Positions 43,178 to 52,840 are shown, numbered from the stretch's first letter. The stretch is DNA of 64,000 bases from Melioribacteraceae bacterium (GCA_016927595.1 JAFGMI010000012.1:62001-126000), one strand, 5' to 3'. The notes: generated by a model from the sequence alone, not told the origin. Program-made: numbers and translations.

Positions 43178-44849
43178 ATACTTAACCGGATTTGTAATTG
43201 CATTATTTATCAACGGAGTTACATACGCATCAAAGTATCCTTCACACGGCAGTAAAGCAATGGTTGTAAGTGAAAGCAGTTATGCTACTGATGTTGGTTT
43301 GCAGATACTAAAATCTGGTGGAAACGCCATTGATGCTGCTGTTGCAGTTGCTTTCACTTTATCTGTAACATATCCCGAAGCCGGCAACATTGGCGGAGGC
43401 GGTTTTATGGTAATACATCTCGCAGATGGCAGGAATACGACAATAGATTTCCGCGAGAAGGCGCCTGCAAATGCATTCAGGGATATGTATATGAATGATA
43501 AAGGTGTATTTGAACAGTCATTAAGTCTTCTGGGATGGTCTGCAGCAGGAGTCCCAGGAAGTGTAGCCGGGTTACTATACGCTCATCAAAAATATGGTAC
43601 AAAACCTTTAAAAGAGTTGATAGACCCTGCCATAAATTACGCTGAAAATGGATTCAGACTGGATTATTCATTATCCGGGTTGCTGAATATTTACAAAAAA
43701 TATTTTGTAAAATTTGAATCCACTGCAGAAATATTTGTGAAAGATACTTTGTGGAAAGAAGGGGATTTATTAGTGCAAAAGGATCTGGCAAATACATTAA
43801 AACTGATTCGGGATAATGGACGATCCGGATTTTACAGCGGTAAAATAGTAGATATGATTGTAAAGCAGTCTGAATCCAATAATGGCTACTTTTCAAAAGA
43901 AGACTTTGAAAAATACCACCCGGTTGAGAGAAAAGTTGTTACAGGATATTATAAAGATTACAAGATAGTGTCGATGGGTCCCGCTTCCTCTGGCGGTATT
44001 TCACTGATACAGGCTTTGAATGCTCTTGAAAATATCAGTATAACAGATGATATGTGGGGCGGAAGCTATTACATTTCGACTCTCAGCGAGATTCTGAAAT
44101 ACGTCTATGCAAACAGGTCTGAACATCTTGGTGACATCGATTTTTATCCGGTACCACAAGAGTTCCTTGTTTCGGAAAATTACGGGAAAGAAGTTGCATC
44201 AAGAATTAAATATAGACCTGTTCCTTCAGAAGAGATTTCTGCGGTGGATATTAACATTAACGAAGGGGCAGAGACAACGCATTTTTGTGTACTTGATGAG
44301 TTTGGTGACGCCGTTTCTCTCACAACCACTATAAACGGGTTATTCGGTAATAAAGTTATTGTAGATGGTGCAGGTTTTTTCCTGAATAATGAGATGGATG
44401 ATTTCAGTGCTAATCCGGGTGTCCCGAACAGCGATGGTCTTTTGGGCAGCCAGGCTAATTCAATTCAGCCGGGTAAAAGAATGCTCAGTTCCATGACACC
44501 ATCAATAATCCTTAAAGATGATAAGCCTGTATTATTGATTGGCGCACGGGGAGGCAGTACGATTATTACAACGGTTCTTCAATCCATCATAAATGTAATC
44601 GAGTTCGGAATGAATATACAGGAGGCAATTGATGCACCCCGTTTTCATCATCAATGGATGCCTGACCAGATTGACTATGAAAAATTCACACTCTCAAATG
44701 ATGTTAAAAAGAATTTAGTTGATATGGGATTTATTCTGGGAAGAGAAAGAACTCTTGGTAAAGCCACAGGAATTCAGGTCGATTACAAAAACAACATCAT
44801 TTATGGAGCTTGTGATTCCAGGGGTGATGGTAAAGCGGCAGGTTATTAG
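43155..44849 (+). CDS. ggt: Gamma-glutamyltransferase/glutathione hydrolase
   Basis: A 564-residue exported member of the Ntn-hydrolase family. A signal peptide covers about 1-24 (ending in TYAS). The autoprocessing nucleophile is Thr374 in AETTHFCV (E. coli Thr391 equivalent). The small subunit also has MLSSM (oxyanion Ser pair) and the GGSTI block. It transfers the gamma-glutamyl group of glutathione and similar compounds to water or amino acids in the periplasm. The ATG at 43155 overlaps the MCE gene by 23 bases. An ATG two codons later is also possible. Glutathione may not be present in this phylum, so the true substrate is open. Confidence 0.92.
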   Translation: MLMRTYSKYLTGFVIALFINGVTYASKYPSHGSKAMVVSESSYATDVGLQILKSGGNAIDAAVAVAFTLSVTYPEAGNIGGGGFMVIHLADGRNTTIDFREKAPANAFRDMYMNDKGVFEQSLSLLGWSAAGVPGSVAGLLYAHQKYGTKPLKELIDPAINYAENGFRLDYSLSGLLNIYKKYFVKFESTAEIFVKDTLWKEGDLLVQKDLANTLKLIRDNGRSGFYSGKIVDMIVKQSESNNGYFSKEDFEKYHPVERKVVTGYYKDYKIVSMGPASSGGISLIQALNALENISITDDMWGGSYYISTLSEILKYVYANRSEHLGDIDFYPVPQEFLVSENYGKEVASRIKYRPVPSEEISAVDININEGAETTHFCVLDEFGDAVSLTTTINGLFGNKVIVDGAGFFLNNEMDDFSANPGVPNSDGLLGSQANSIQPGKRMLSSMTPSIILKDDKPVLLIGARGGSTIITTVLQSIINVIEFGMNIQEAIDAPRFHHQWMPDQIDYEKFTLSNDVKKNLVDMGFILGRERTLGKATGIQVDYKNNIIYGACDSRGDGKAAGY

Positions 44850-44850
44850 A

Positions 44851-45234
44851 ATGATACTTGGAGTCGGTATAGACATTATTGAAATAGAAAGGATTAGGAA
44901 AAGTATTGATAATTACGGCGAGAAATTTCTTAATAAAATTTATACCAATAATGAACTTGAATACAGTTCGCAGAAAGTTAATAAATATCAGCATCTGGCT
45001 GCAAGGTTCGCCGCAAAGGAAGCAATAGCTAAAGCTTTATCTTATTCAGGGGAAGAAGGATTTAACTGGAAAGATATTGAAATTTACAATGAGAAAAACG
45101 GTATGCCAAAGGTAAAGTTGTTTAATAAACTCAACAACCTTTTGGGAAGCGATAAGATAATACATATCTCTATGAGCCATTCAGAAAATTATGTTACTTG
45201 TTTTGCTCTGCTCGAACTGAAAGAAGGTAACTAA
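44851..45234 (+). CDS. acpS: Holo-[acyl-carrier-protein] synthase
   Basis: A 127-residue phosphopantetheinyl transferase of normal AcpS size. The start is ATG 44851, one base after the ggt stop; the long open frame beginning upstream is read through the ggt gene in another phase. Diagnostic motifs are LGVGIDIIEIERI with the Mg-binding Asp, and AARFAAKEAIAKAL with the second acidic residue. It loads the 4'-phosphopantetheine arm from CoA onto ACP for fatty acid synthesis. It ends four bases into the stop of the convergent histidine kinase. Confidence 0.96.
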   Translation: MILGVGIDIIEIERIRKSIDNYGEKFLNKIYTNNELEYSSQKVNKYQHLAARFAAKEAIAKALSYSGEEGFNWKDIEIYNEKNGMPKVKLFNKLNNLLGSDKIIHISMSHSENYVTCFALLELKEGN

Positions 45235-46292
45235 TCTATTGCTTTCGAAGGAAGGGTTACAATGAATCTCGACCCCTTTCCTGATGTTGATTCCACTGAA
45301 ATATCACCGTTATTTTTACTTAAAAACTCTTTGCACAGTATCAGTCCCAATCCCGTTCCGCGCTCTCCCGCAGTTCCGTTCGATGAAAATTTACTGTCAA
45401 TGTTAAACAGCCTGCCGAGAGTATCTTTGTTAATACCAATGCCGTTATCTTCAACAACAATTCTGCTATGGTCACCATTATGATCGGAATAGATTTTTAC
45501 TGTTCCTCCTTCATTTGTAAACTTGACTGCATTTGTTACTAAATTTCGCAAGACAGTTAGTATCATTTCTTCATCGGCATACACGGTATCATCATTACTT
45601 ACATCGTTTATAAATGTTATACCCTTAAGCTGAGCGGATAATTTCGAGTGTTTTAATATACCATTAGTAAGGTCTTTTAATTTTAAAATCTTTTTATCCA
45701 GTTTAATATCATCCATCTGTGTTTTTGACCAGGCAAGGAGATTTTCCAGAAGGAAATATGTGTTTTCCCCGGAATTATAAACATCATCTATAAGCGCAAG
45801 AATTTCATCTTTACTGAAAGAATCGCTGTCCTCTTTAATCATACTGGTTGTGCCTATAATGGCAGCGAATGGATTTCTCAGATCGTGTGCAAGAATAGCA
45901 AAAAACTGATTTTTTGTTCTTATTTCGTTTATTTTTTGGTCAAGATCATGGTAAGCTTTTTTTAATTTTTGTGTCAGTTCGAAAGATTCCAGTATAATAG
46001 GAATCCATAATATAAAACCTGTGAAGAGACTGAAACTGCCGAATGTATAACCGATAATTTTTTCGAGTATTGCCTGTAATGGTGTTGGTCCAATAATTAC
46101 ATAAGCGGCTAATTCAGAAAATTCATCAGTAATATCAATAAGGCTTCCGAAAAAAAGCAGTCCGAATCCCAGAACAATAAATATCCAGCCTCTCTGCTTT
46201 AAGATATTAACTTTCCTGCCTTTATAAACCATAAACACGAATATCAAACCAAAGAACGCGGCACGAATTATTTCAAGCAGAATTATATCCAT
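45231..46292 (-). CDS. Membrane histidine kinase (orphan sensor)
   Basis: A 353-residue sensor kinase. The first 105 residues contain about three or four hydrophobic segments (5-22, 36-52, 60-78 and 82-101), so sensing is likely in or near the membrane. The kinase region starts with the phospho-accepting His136 in FFAILAHDLRNPFAAI, followed by the ATP-binding domain with N-box LVTNAVKF and G-boxes VVEDNGIGI and GTGLGLIL. No response regulator is adjacent; the NtrC-type regulator at 9309-10673 is far away. It is convergent with acpS and divergent from mnmA across a 150-base region. Confidence 0.9.
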   Translation of the reverse strand: MDIILLEIIRAAFFGLIFVFMVYKGRKVNILKQRGWIFIVLGFGLLFFGSLIDITDEFSELAAYVIIGPTPLQAILEKIIGYTFGSFSLFTGFILWIPIILESFELTQKLKKAYHDLDQKINEIRTKNQFFAILAHDLRNPFAAIIGTTSMIKEDSDSFSKDEILALIDDVYNSGENTYFLLENLLAWSKTQMDDIKLDKKILKLKDLTNGILKHSKLSAQLKGITFINDVSNDDTVYADEEMILTVLRNLVTNAVKFTNEGGTVKIYSDHNGDHSRIVVEDNGIGINKDTLGRLFNIDSKFSSNGTAGERGTGLGLILCKEFLSKNNGDISVESTSGKGSRFIVTLPSKAID

Positions 46293-46376
46293 TCAAGTAA
46301 TCATACTTAAAATTAAATTGAATAAAAAATAAGTGATTATCAGACAATATGAAAGCGCATTTATTATTTAACATTT

Positions 46377-46406
46377 TTGTGAACTTTCTGAGTATATTTA
46401 TGTTTG
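46377..46406 (+). promoter_or_regulatory. Candidate Bacteroidetes-type promoter before mnmA
   Basis: TTG (46377-46379, inside a TTTTTG run), 19 bases, then TATGTTTG (46399-46406), a full match to TAnnTTTG with the same spacing as the site at 18979-19008. It lies 36 bases upstream of the mnmA start. Confidence 0.45.
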
Positions 46407-46442
46407 TAAAAACGACACATTATCTCAATAGAAAGGAATATT

Positions 46443-47543
46443 TTGAACGAAAAAAGAGTAATTGTTGCAATGAGCGGCGGTGTTGATTCCTCTGTTGCTG
46501 CAGCCTTACTGCATAATGAAGGCTATGAAGTTATCGGAATTACCATGAAAACATGGGGATTTATGGAAGTAGGCGGGGCACCCAAACATGAATCCGGGTG
46601 CTGTTCGCTCGATGCCATTTTTGATGCGAAAAATGTTGCAAGTAAATTCGGTATACCGCATTACACAGTTGATTTTACAAAAGCATTTGAAGATGCAGTA
46701 ATAGAAAATTTTATAGATGAGTACATACATGGAAGGACTCCCAATCCTTGTGTAGTATGCAACAGAAAGATAAAATGGGAAGAGTTACTTTCTAAAGCTG
46801 ACTCGCTTGATGCTAAATATGTGGCAACAGGTCATTATTCGAAAATCGAATATAATGAACAGAATCAAAGGTATTGTCTGCGCCGATCTGAGGATGACAG
46901 GAAAGACCAGACATATGCACTATGGGGAATAACTCAGGAAAGTCTAAGCCGGACACTGCTTCCTCTCGGTGAATATACAAAGCCGAAAATTAGAGAATTA
47001 GCTGAGAAATATGGTCTTAAAACAGCAAACAAACCCGACAGTCAGGAGATATGCTTTGTTGCTGATAATAATTATGAACGATTTCTGCGCGAACGTGTTC
47101 CGGATTTGATTAATAAAATTGACAGTGGCGATATAATCTTTAAAGGTAAAAAAGTCGGGGAGCACAAAGGTATACCATTCTATACTGTAGGACAACGGAA
47201 AGGTTTAGGTATCGCTCTGGGAAAACCTGTTTATGTTAAGGAAATAGACTATGATAATAATATAATTGAAGTTGGGGAAAAAGATGATATTCTTGATAAC
47301 ATGGTTTATGCAACGGATGCTAACTACATAAGTATAGATAAGTTAGAGCCTGCTTCTTTGGTAATAGCAAAAATACGATATAACGACAAAGGAACGCCCG
47401 CACAGGTTATCGAAGCAGATTCGCATTGTTTTAAGTTGAAATTTTTATATCCCAAAAGCGCCGTTACTCCGGGTCAATCTGTGGTTGTCTATGATGATAA
47501 TGGGTATCTTCTTGCAGGAGGTATAATTACAAAGTCAAATTAA
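46443..47543 (+). CDS. mnmA: tRNA-specific 2-thiouridylase MnmA
   Basis: A 366-residue enzyme that thiolates U34 of tRNAs for Lys, Glu and Gln using ATP and a persulfide. The pyrophosphatase loop AMSGGVDSSVAAALL is at residues 9-23. The catalytic Cys106 lies in NPCVVCNRKIK (Cys103 and Cys106), and the second, persulfide-accepting Cys is in DSQEICF near residue 203. The start is TTG with GAAAGGAA upstream, giving the normal N-terminus. It is probably monocistronic and driven by the element at 46377-46406. Confidence 0.96.
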   Translation: MNEKRVIVAMSGGVDSSVAAALLHNEGYEVIGITMKTWGFMEVGGAPKHESGCCSLDAIFDAKNVASKFGIPHYTVDFTKAFEDAVIENFIDEYIHGRTPNPCVVCNRKIKWEELLSKADSLDAKYVATGHYSKIEYNEQNQRYCLRRSEDDRKDQTYALWGITQESLSRTLLPLGEYTKPKIRELAEKYGLKTANKPDSQEICFVADNNYERFLRERVPDLINKIDSGDIIFKGKKVGEHKGIPFYTVGQRKGLGIALGKPVYVKEIDYDNNIIEVGEKDDILDNMVYATDANYISIDKLEPASLVIAKIRYNDKGTPAQVIEADSHCFKLKFLYPKSAVTPGQSVVVYDDNGYLLAGGIITKSN

Positions 47544-47628
47544 ACAATCGTTGGACACAGCCTTGTTATAGAATATAAAAATTTATAATATTAGATCGAT
47601 ATTTAAAAAAATACTTTATTAGAGGGGA

Positions 47629-48167
47629 ATGTCTTCGAATCTAATCATAAACAAAACGGCGCTTTAAATGCCAGAGTTTTACTATTAAATCAAAGTTACG
47701 AACCAATATCAATCTGCAACGTAAAAAAAGCTATTATACTTTTATTACTGGACAAAGCAGAATTAGTTAAAGACAACAGCAATAAAGTTCTGCACTCTGC
47801 AACTCAAAATTTCCAATGGCCGTCAGTTATAAGGTTGAATAATTATATCAAGTTGCCTTATAAAGATATAATACTTACCAGAAAAAATATTCTCAGAAGA
47901 GATAAACACAAATGTGCATACTGCGGCAGAAGTGATTTGCCACTTACAATTGATCATGTACGCCCTAAAGCAAGGGGAGGAAACGATAGCTGGGAGAACC
48001 TTGTATCAGCCTGTCTGCCCTGCAACAACAAAAAAGGTGACCGGACACCTGATGAAGCCGGAATAAAACTGCGTATCAAACCGTATAAACCAAATTATAT
48101 CATGTTTATCATTAATTCAGTTACACGGATTGATGAAAACTGGAAGCCTTTCCTCTATCAATCATAA
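47629..48167 (+). CDS. HNH endonuclease; start unclear, possible frameshift near 47662
   Basis: The C-terminal region (from 47835 on) has a clear HNH fold: CAYCGRSDLPLTIDH, an N-rich ENLVSACLPCNNKKG zinc-ribbon, and the final GDRTP block. The typical relatives start with a sequence like RVLVLNQ, and here the same reading frame continues upstream without a stop to 47607 and contains ARVLLLNQSYEPIS at 47670-47711. There is no ATG, GTG or TTG in that frame before 47835. An ATG at 47629 in another frame reads MSSNLIINKTAL and ends in TAA at 47665. A one-base change in the T run at 47663-47665 would join it to give about 179 residues. The true start may thus be hidden by an indel, a programmed shift or an assembly error; TTG 47835 would give a 110-residue protein. 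Confidence 0.7.
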
Positions 48168-48247
48168 TCAAAACCTGTTTTTCTGATTAGAAATTTCATT
48201 ATCTTTAATCTTATTTAAAAAAAATTTCTGAAAAAACAATTGGTATT

Positions 48248-49228
48248 ATGGCAAAAAAAAGAATTTTAAGTGGTATGAGACCCACCGGAAAGCTTCATTT
48301 GGGACATTATGTCGGTGCTTTGGAAAACTGGATTAAACTGCAGAATGAATACAACAGCTTTCACCTGATTGCAGATTATCATGTATTAACCACAGATTTA
48401 AATACAGATGAAATTTACCATAATTCTATTGAAATGGTTATTGACTGGCTGGCATCGGGACTTGATCCGGATAAAAGCCCTTTTTTCAGGCAGTCTCAAA
48501 TTAAAGAGCATGCCGAACTGAATTTATTGTTTTCTATGCTGATTACCAAAGCCAGGCTTGAACGAAATCCGACTCTTAAGGAACAGATAAGAGATTTAAA
48601 TATAGACAATATTATTTTCGGACATTTAGGCTATCCGGTCCTGCAATCTGCAGATATTCTGCTTTATAAAGGGAATGCAGTGCCTGTTGGAGAAGATCAG
48701 GTTCCTCATGTTGAAATTACACGCGAAATAGCACGTAAATTCAATAATCAGTACGGTGAAGTATTCCCGGAACCCGAGCCGCTTCTCACCAAATTTGCGC
48801 GTCTCCCGGGTTTGGACGGCGATGCCAAAATGAGTAAATCGCTTAATAATACAATACTGCTATCAGATAAACCTGACATTGTGCAGCAGAAACTCCGGAA
48901 AGCCGTAACTGATCCTCTGAAAGTGCGTAAAAATGATCCGGGCAGACCGGAAGTATGTTTGGTTTTCACCTATCATAATAGATTTAATCCCGGGGAAGTA
49001 AAAGAAATAGAAGCCGGATGCAGATCCGGGGAACTGGGATGTGTAGAATGTAAAACAAAATGTACTAAAATGATTAACGAATTCCTTGAGCCGATAATTG
49101 ATAGGAGAATGAAATTGGAAAATGATTTAAGCAAGGTTAAGGACATACTTGTCGATGGTGAAAAAAGAGCAAAGGATGTTGCAGTATCTACTATGGATGA
49201 TGTACATAAAGCAATGAAAATGGGTTAG
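48248..49228 (+). CDS. trpS: Tryptophanyl-tRNA synthetase
   Basis: A 326-residue class I synthetase of normal length. The HIGH-type motif is PTGKLHLGHYVGAL (residues 12-25) and the KMSKS loop is intact (about 195). A conserved GEDQVPHVEITREIA block precedes it. A C-terminal CxxxxxxCxxCK-type cluster (GCRSGELGCVECKTKC) occurs around 259-273, as in many bacterial TrpS enzymes. It charges tRNA-Trp and is followed after four bases by scpA. Confidence 0.97.
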   Translation: MAKKRILSGMRPTGKLHLGHYVGALENWIKLQNEYNSFHLIADYHVLTTDLNTDEIYHNSIEMVIDWLASGLDPDKSPFFRQSQIKEHAELNLLFSMLITKARLERNPTLKEQIRDLNIDNIIFGHLGYPVLQSADILLYKGNAVPVGEDQVPHVEITREIARKFNNQYGEVFPEPEPLLTKFARLPGLDGDAKMSKSLNNTILLSDKPDIVQQKLRKAVTDPLKVRKNDPGRPEVCLVFTYHNRFNPGEVKEIEAGCRSGELGCVECKTKCTKMINEFLEPIIDRRMKLENDLSKVKDILVDGEKRAKDVAVSTMDDVHKAMKMG

Positions 49229-49232
49229 AGAA

Positions 49233-49955
49233 TTGTATAAAATTAAGCTGCAAAATTTCGAGGGTCCGCTTGATCTGCTTCTTTTTTTTATTAAGAGGGA
49301 TGAACTGGATATATATGATATCCCGATCTCCTATATTACCGAAGAGTTCATGAAGTATATTGAGCTGATGGAGAAACTTGATCTGGAAGTTGCGGGTGAT
49401 TTTATTCTAATGGCTGCTACATTAATGCAGATTAAGGCTAAGATGCTTTTACCCAAGGAGAGGGATGAAAAAGGAGAAGAGATCGATCCTAGAGCTGATT
49501 TGATTGCTGCTTTGCTGGAATATAAACGATATAAAGAAATGGCTGAGGAGCTTTCAATCAGCGAATCCAATCAAAGAAAGCTTAGCTTCCGCGGTTATTA
49601 TTCAGCGGATAATAAAGAAGCCCCTGAGGACTTGAACCTGCTGTTGAAGAACGTTACACTATATGACCTGATGAAGGCTTTTAAAGCAGCACTTGCTGAA
49701 AGACCCAGGGAAGCTGTTCACCAGATTCAGAGACTTAATGTCACTATAGAAGAGCAGATTGAATTTATCATTAACTCGCTTGATAAGAGCAACGAAATTA
49801 GTTTTATACAATTAGTTATCGAGATGCGCGAAAAGATCAGAATCATTGTCACATTTGTTGCCCTGCTCGAATTGGTAAAAATGGGAAGAATCGGGTTGAA
49901 AGAATCGGGCAGTTTCAATGATTTTATTATTTACGGTCTGGAAGAAAATGGATAA
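49233..49955 (+). CDS. scpA: Segregation and condensation protein A
   Basis: A 240-residue kleisin. The N-terminal FEGPLDLLLFFIKRDELDIYDIPI, quoted here only as FEGPLDLLLFFIKRDELD, is diagnostic of ScpA, and the C-terminal winged-helix region ends in LLELVKMGRIGLKESG. ScpA bridges the SMC dimer and ScpB in chromosome organisation. The start is TTG five bases after the trpS stop; SD support is weak. It overlaps scpB by eight bases. Confidence 0.95.
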   Translation: MYKIKLQNFEGPLDLLLFFIKRDELDIYDIPISYITEEFMKYIELMEKLDLEVAGDFILMAATLMQIKAKMLLPKERDEKGEEIDPRADLIAALLEYKRYKEMAEELSISESNQRKLSFRGYYSADNKEAPEDLNLLLKNVTLYDLMKAFKAALAERPREAVHQIQRLNVTIEEQIEFIINSLDKSNEISFIQLVIEMREKIRIIVTFVALLELVKMGRIGLKESGSFNDFIIYGLEENG

Positions 49956-50619
49956 TATATATATATCGGTTATTGAATCGCTTATTTTTTCTTCTGATGA
50001 ACCCATATCTCCATCAGAGGTTATAAGGGCTATACAGGAAATCGACGGCGAAGATATAAGCATAACAAAAGAAGACATCGAAAAAACGGTTGATGAACTG
50101 AATGAAAAATATACTGCCGGAGAAAGATCATTCCAGATACTGCGGCTTGCCAACGGATTTACACATGCAACACGTCCGGAATATGCAAAATATGTGGGTT
50201 ATCTCTCATCTGTAAAAAGTAAAAGAAGATTAAGTCACGCTGCTCTTGAAACGTTGGCTATTATTGCTTACAAACAACCGATTACTAAGCCAGAAATTGA
50301 ACAAATAAGAGGAGTTAATTCAGACTATATGCTGAACACTCTGCTTGAAAAAAATCTCGTTACAATTAAAGGAAGAGCCGATACTGTGGGCAGACCCTTA
50401 CTCTATGTAACAACTGATGAATTCTTAAAGTACTTCGGGTTAAACAAAATAGAGGATTTACCGAAACCACGTGAAATAGATGAGATAATGCAGGATGAAG
50501 ATTTTATTGAACAGAAAAGAAAAATTATGATGAATGAAATTGAAGAAATTATTGAAAATGAAACTGGTGAAGCTGATAACCGCGGATCTGAAAATACGAG
50601 CGGAAAAGATGAGGCTTAA
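49948..50619 (+). CDS. scpB: Segregation and condensation protein B
   Basis: A 223-residue ScpB with two winged-helix domains, starting at ATG 49948 inside the end of scpA; an upstream open frame is shared with scpA and is not used. Core motifs are SVIESLIFSSDEPI at the start and HAALETLAIIAYKQPITKPEIEQIRGVNSDYM, quoted in part as ALETLAIIAYKQPITK. It binds the ScpA kleisin and SMC. The C-terminal 40 residues are acidic and disordered, and overlap the rluB start by 11 bases. Confidence 0.95.
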   Translation: MDNIYISVIESLIFSSDEPISPSEVIRAIQEIDGEDISITKEDIEKTVDELNEKYTAGERSFQILRLANGFTHATRPEYAKYVGYLSSVKSKRRLSHAALETLAIIAYKQPITKPEIEQIRGVNSDYMLNTLLEKNLVTIKGRADTVGRPLLYVTTDEFLKYFGLNKIEDLPKPREIDEIMQDEDFIEQKRKIMMNEIEEIIENETGEADNRGSENTSGKDEA

Positions 50620-51316
50620 TAAATATCTTTCTGAATCGGGAGTTGCATCAAGAAGGAAAGCCGATGAACTTATCGGGCAGAGGAGAGTAACAGTAAATAA
50701 CAATATTATTACGATATTGGGTTTACAGGTCGATCCTGAGAAAGATGATATAAGAGTCGATGGAGAAAAAATAAAGCCTGAAAAAAAAATATACTATCTT
50801 CTCAATAAACCTAAAGGCTATGTAACAACTACCAGTGATGAGAAAGGAAGAAAAACCGTTCTGGATTTGGTAAGGACAAATACAAAAATATTTCCTTGCG
50901 GACGACTTGATTACAATACAACCGGAGTTCTTATTTTAACTAATGACGGTGAATTTGCTAATTTTATTATGCATCCTTCCAACAAGATCAGAAGGGAGTA
51001 TTTAACGAAACTTAGTGCCCCTTTATTACGTGAGCATAAAATAAGATTTGAAAAAGGTATTGTACTTGATGGACGAAGGAGTTATTTCAGTGATATTACT
51101 TTCCCAGTTCAGAACAATTACAGATGGGTAAAGGTAACTACTGTTGAAGGCAGAAATCATTTCGTAAAAAGAATGTTCAAAGCTTTGGGATACAGTGTTC
51201 AGGAACTCAAACGGGTTTCGTATGGTACCTTCAATGCGGATAATATGAAAACGGGGCAATCACGTATTATCGATAAAAAAGAAATAACAGAATTTATGAA
51301 AGCATATTCAAATTAA
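50609..51316 (+). CDS. rluB: rRNA pseudouridine synthase, RluB/RsuA family
   Basis: A 235-residue pseudouridine synthase starting at ATG 50609, which overlaps scpB by 11 bases. The N-terminal S4 RNA-binding domain (MRLNKYLSESGVASRRKADEL) is followed by a catalytic domain with CGRLDYNTTGVLIL, whose Asp is the catalytic residue, and a RRKVKR-like C-terminus with NHFVKRMF. Family members modify 23S rRNA U2605 (RluB) or related sites. The scpA-scpB-rluB order is common in bacteria. The target site is inferred from the synteny and family. Confidence 0.92.
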   Translation: MRLNKYLSESGVASRRKADELIGQRRVTVNNNIITILGLQVDPEKDDIRVDGEKIKPEKKIYYLLNKPKGYVTTTSDEKGRKTVLDLVRTNTKIFPCGRLDYNTTGVLILTNDGEFANFIMHPSNKIRREYLTKLSAPLLREHKIRFEKGIVLDGRRSYFSDITFPVQNNYRWVKVTTVEGRNHFVKRMFKALGYSVQELKRVSYGTFNADNMKTGQSRIIDKKEITEFMKAYSN

Positions 51317-51328
51317 TCGGAGGATTCT

Positions 51329-52840
51329 TTGGATCAGAATAATGTAAACGTTGATGTCAACGATTTAATTAAGCGCAGACTTGAAGAACTTGAGAAATTA
51401 TCTGAACAGAATTTTGAAACATACGCATATGAATATGATGTTGATTCATTTTCGTCGATCATAAAAAGCAATTATGCAGAACTTGAAGGGCAGGATGTAA
51501 AGATTGCAGGCAGAATAATGGCAATAAGAAGAATGGGGAAAGCTTCATTTGCACATATTCAGGACAAACATGGGAGGATACAAATTTATTTAAAGAGAGA
51601 TGACATCGGCGATTCTTACAACGCATTCAAATTGCTGGATATAGGCGATATAATAGGAATTACAGGTTACGTGTTCAAAACAAAAACAGGTGAAATATCA
51701 GTACATGCCAGGGAACTAAAACTCCTGGCAAAATCAATACGACCTATCCCAATCGCTAAAGAGGTGGTTGATGAGAACGGCAATAGAACCGTATACGATC
51801 AGTTCGCAGACAGGGAATTGCGTTACAGGCAGAGATATGTCGACCTAATAGTAAATCCTGATATTAAGGAAGTATTTAAAAAGCGCTCGGCTATAGTATC
51901 ACATATCAGAAAGTTTCTGGATGAGAACGAATTTATAGAAGTTGAAACTCCTGTTTTACAGCCGTTATACGGCGGGGCAGCAGCGCGACCTTTTATTACG
52001 CATCACAATACGTTGGATATGAGACTCTATTTGAGAATTGCTGATGAGTTATACTTGAAGAGATTAATCGTAGGCGGATTCGATCGCGTTTATGAAATAT
52101 CCAAGGATTTCAGAAACGAGGGTATCGATAAAACACATAATCCGGAATTTACAATGCTTGAATTATATGTGGCTTATAAAGATTATAACTGGATGATGGA
52201 ATTTGTTGAACAGATGGTAGGGAATGTCTGTAAAGAGGTTTTCGGAAAAATGGAATTTGAAGTAGAGGGTAAAAAAATAGATTTCACCGGACCATGGAAA
52301 AGAGTATCTATGGTGAATGAAATCCAGAAACATACCGGTATAAATGTTATCAGTAGCTCAAAAGAAGCACTGCAAAAGGAATTGAAAGAAAGAGGTATTG
52401 AACTTAATGGTGGTGAGAGTAAAGGGAAGATGATCGACCAACTATTTGAGGCTACTATACAACCCGGTTTAATTCAGCCGACTTTTGTTATGGACTATCC
52501 TGTTGAATTATCTCCGCTAGCTAAAAAGCACCGGAGCAAGGAAGGTCTTGTGGAGAGATTCGAAGGTTTTATCCTCGGCAGGGAGATATGCAATGCATTC
52601 AGTGAACTGAATGATCCGATAGATCAGCGTCAAAGATTTGAAAGTCAAGCCCGTATGGGTGAAGAAGGTGACGAGGAGGCTCATTTGATTGATGAAGATT
52701 ATATAAAGGCAATGGAGTACGGAATGCCTCCCACTGCAGGATTGGGTGTAGGCATTGATAGACTGGTAATGCTCTTAACAAATCAACCGTCAATCAGGGA
52801 TGTTATACTATTCCCTCATATGCGACCTGACAAAGGATAG
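51329..52840 (+). CDS. lysS: Lysyl-tRNA synthetase, class II
   Basis: A 503-residue class II LysRS. The N-terminal OB-fold anticodon domain contains [23 protein letters not shown]. Motif 2 has [17 protein letters not shown] and motif 3 has [17 protein letters not shown]. It begins at TTG 51329 with a GGAGG Shine-Dalgarno at the preferred distance (CGGAGGATTCT upstream), so the TTG is well supported. It follows the pseudouridine synthase by 12 bases. The enzyme is of the normal length for bacterial class II LysRS. Confidence 0.97.
   Translation: MDQNNVNVDVNDLIKRRLEELEKLSEQNFETYAYEYDVDSFSSIIKSNYAELEGQDVKIAGRIMAIRRMGKASFAHIQDKHGRIQIYLKRDDIGDSYNAFKLLDIGDIIGITGYVFKTKTGEISVHARELKLLAKSIRPIPIAKEVVDENGNRTVYDQFADRELRYRQRYVDLIVNPDIKEVFKKRSAIVSHIRKFLDENEFIEVETPVLQPLYGGAAARPFITHHNTLDMRLYLRIADELYLKRLIVGGFDRVYEISKDFRNEGIDKTHNPEFTMLELYVAYKDYNWMMEFVEQMVGNVCKEVFGKMEFEVEGKKIDFTGPWKRVSMVNEIQKHTGINVISSSKEALQKELKERGIELNGGESKGKMIDQLFEATIQPGLIQPTFVMDYPVELSPLAKKHRSKEGLVERFEGFILGREICNAFSELNDPIDQRQRFESQARMGEEGDEEAHLIDEDYIKAMEYGMPPTAGLGVGIDRLVMLLTNQPSIRDVILFPHMRPDKG

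Noticed and set aside
44719-44850. Extended acpS start in a long upstream frame
   Set aside because: The upstream part is read from ggt in another phase and ATG 44851 begins exactly at the AcpS family N-terminus.
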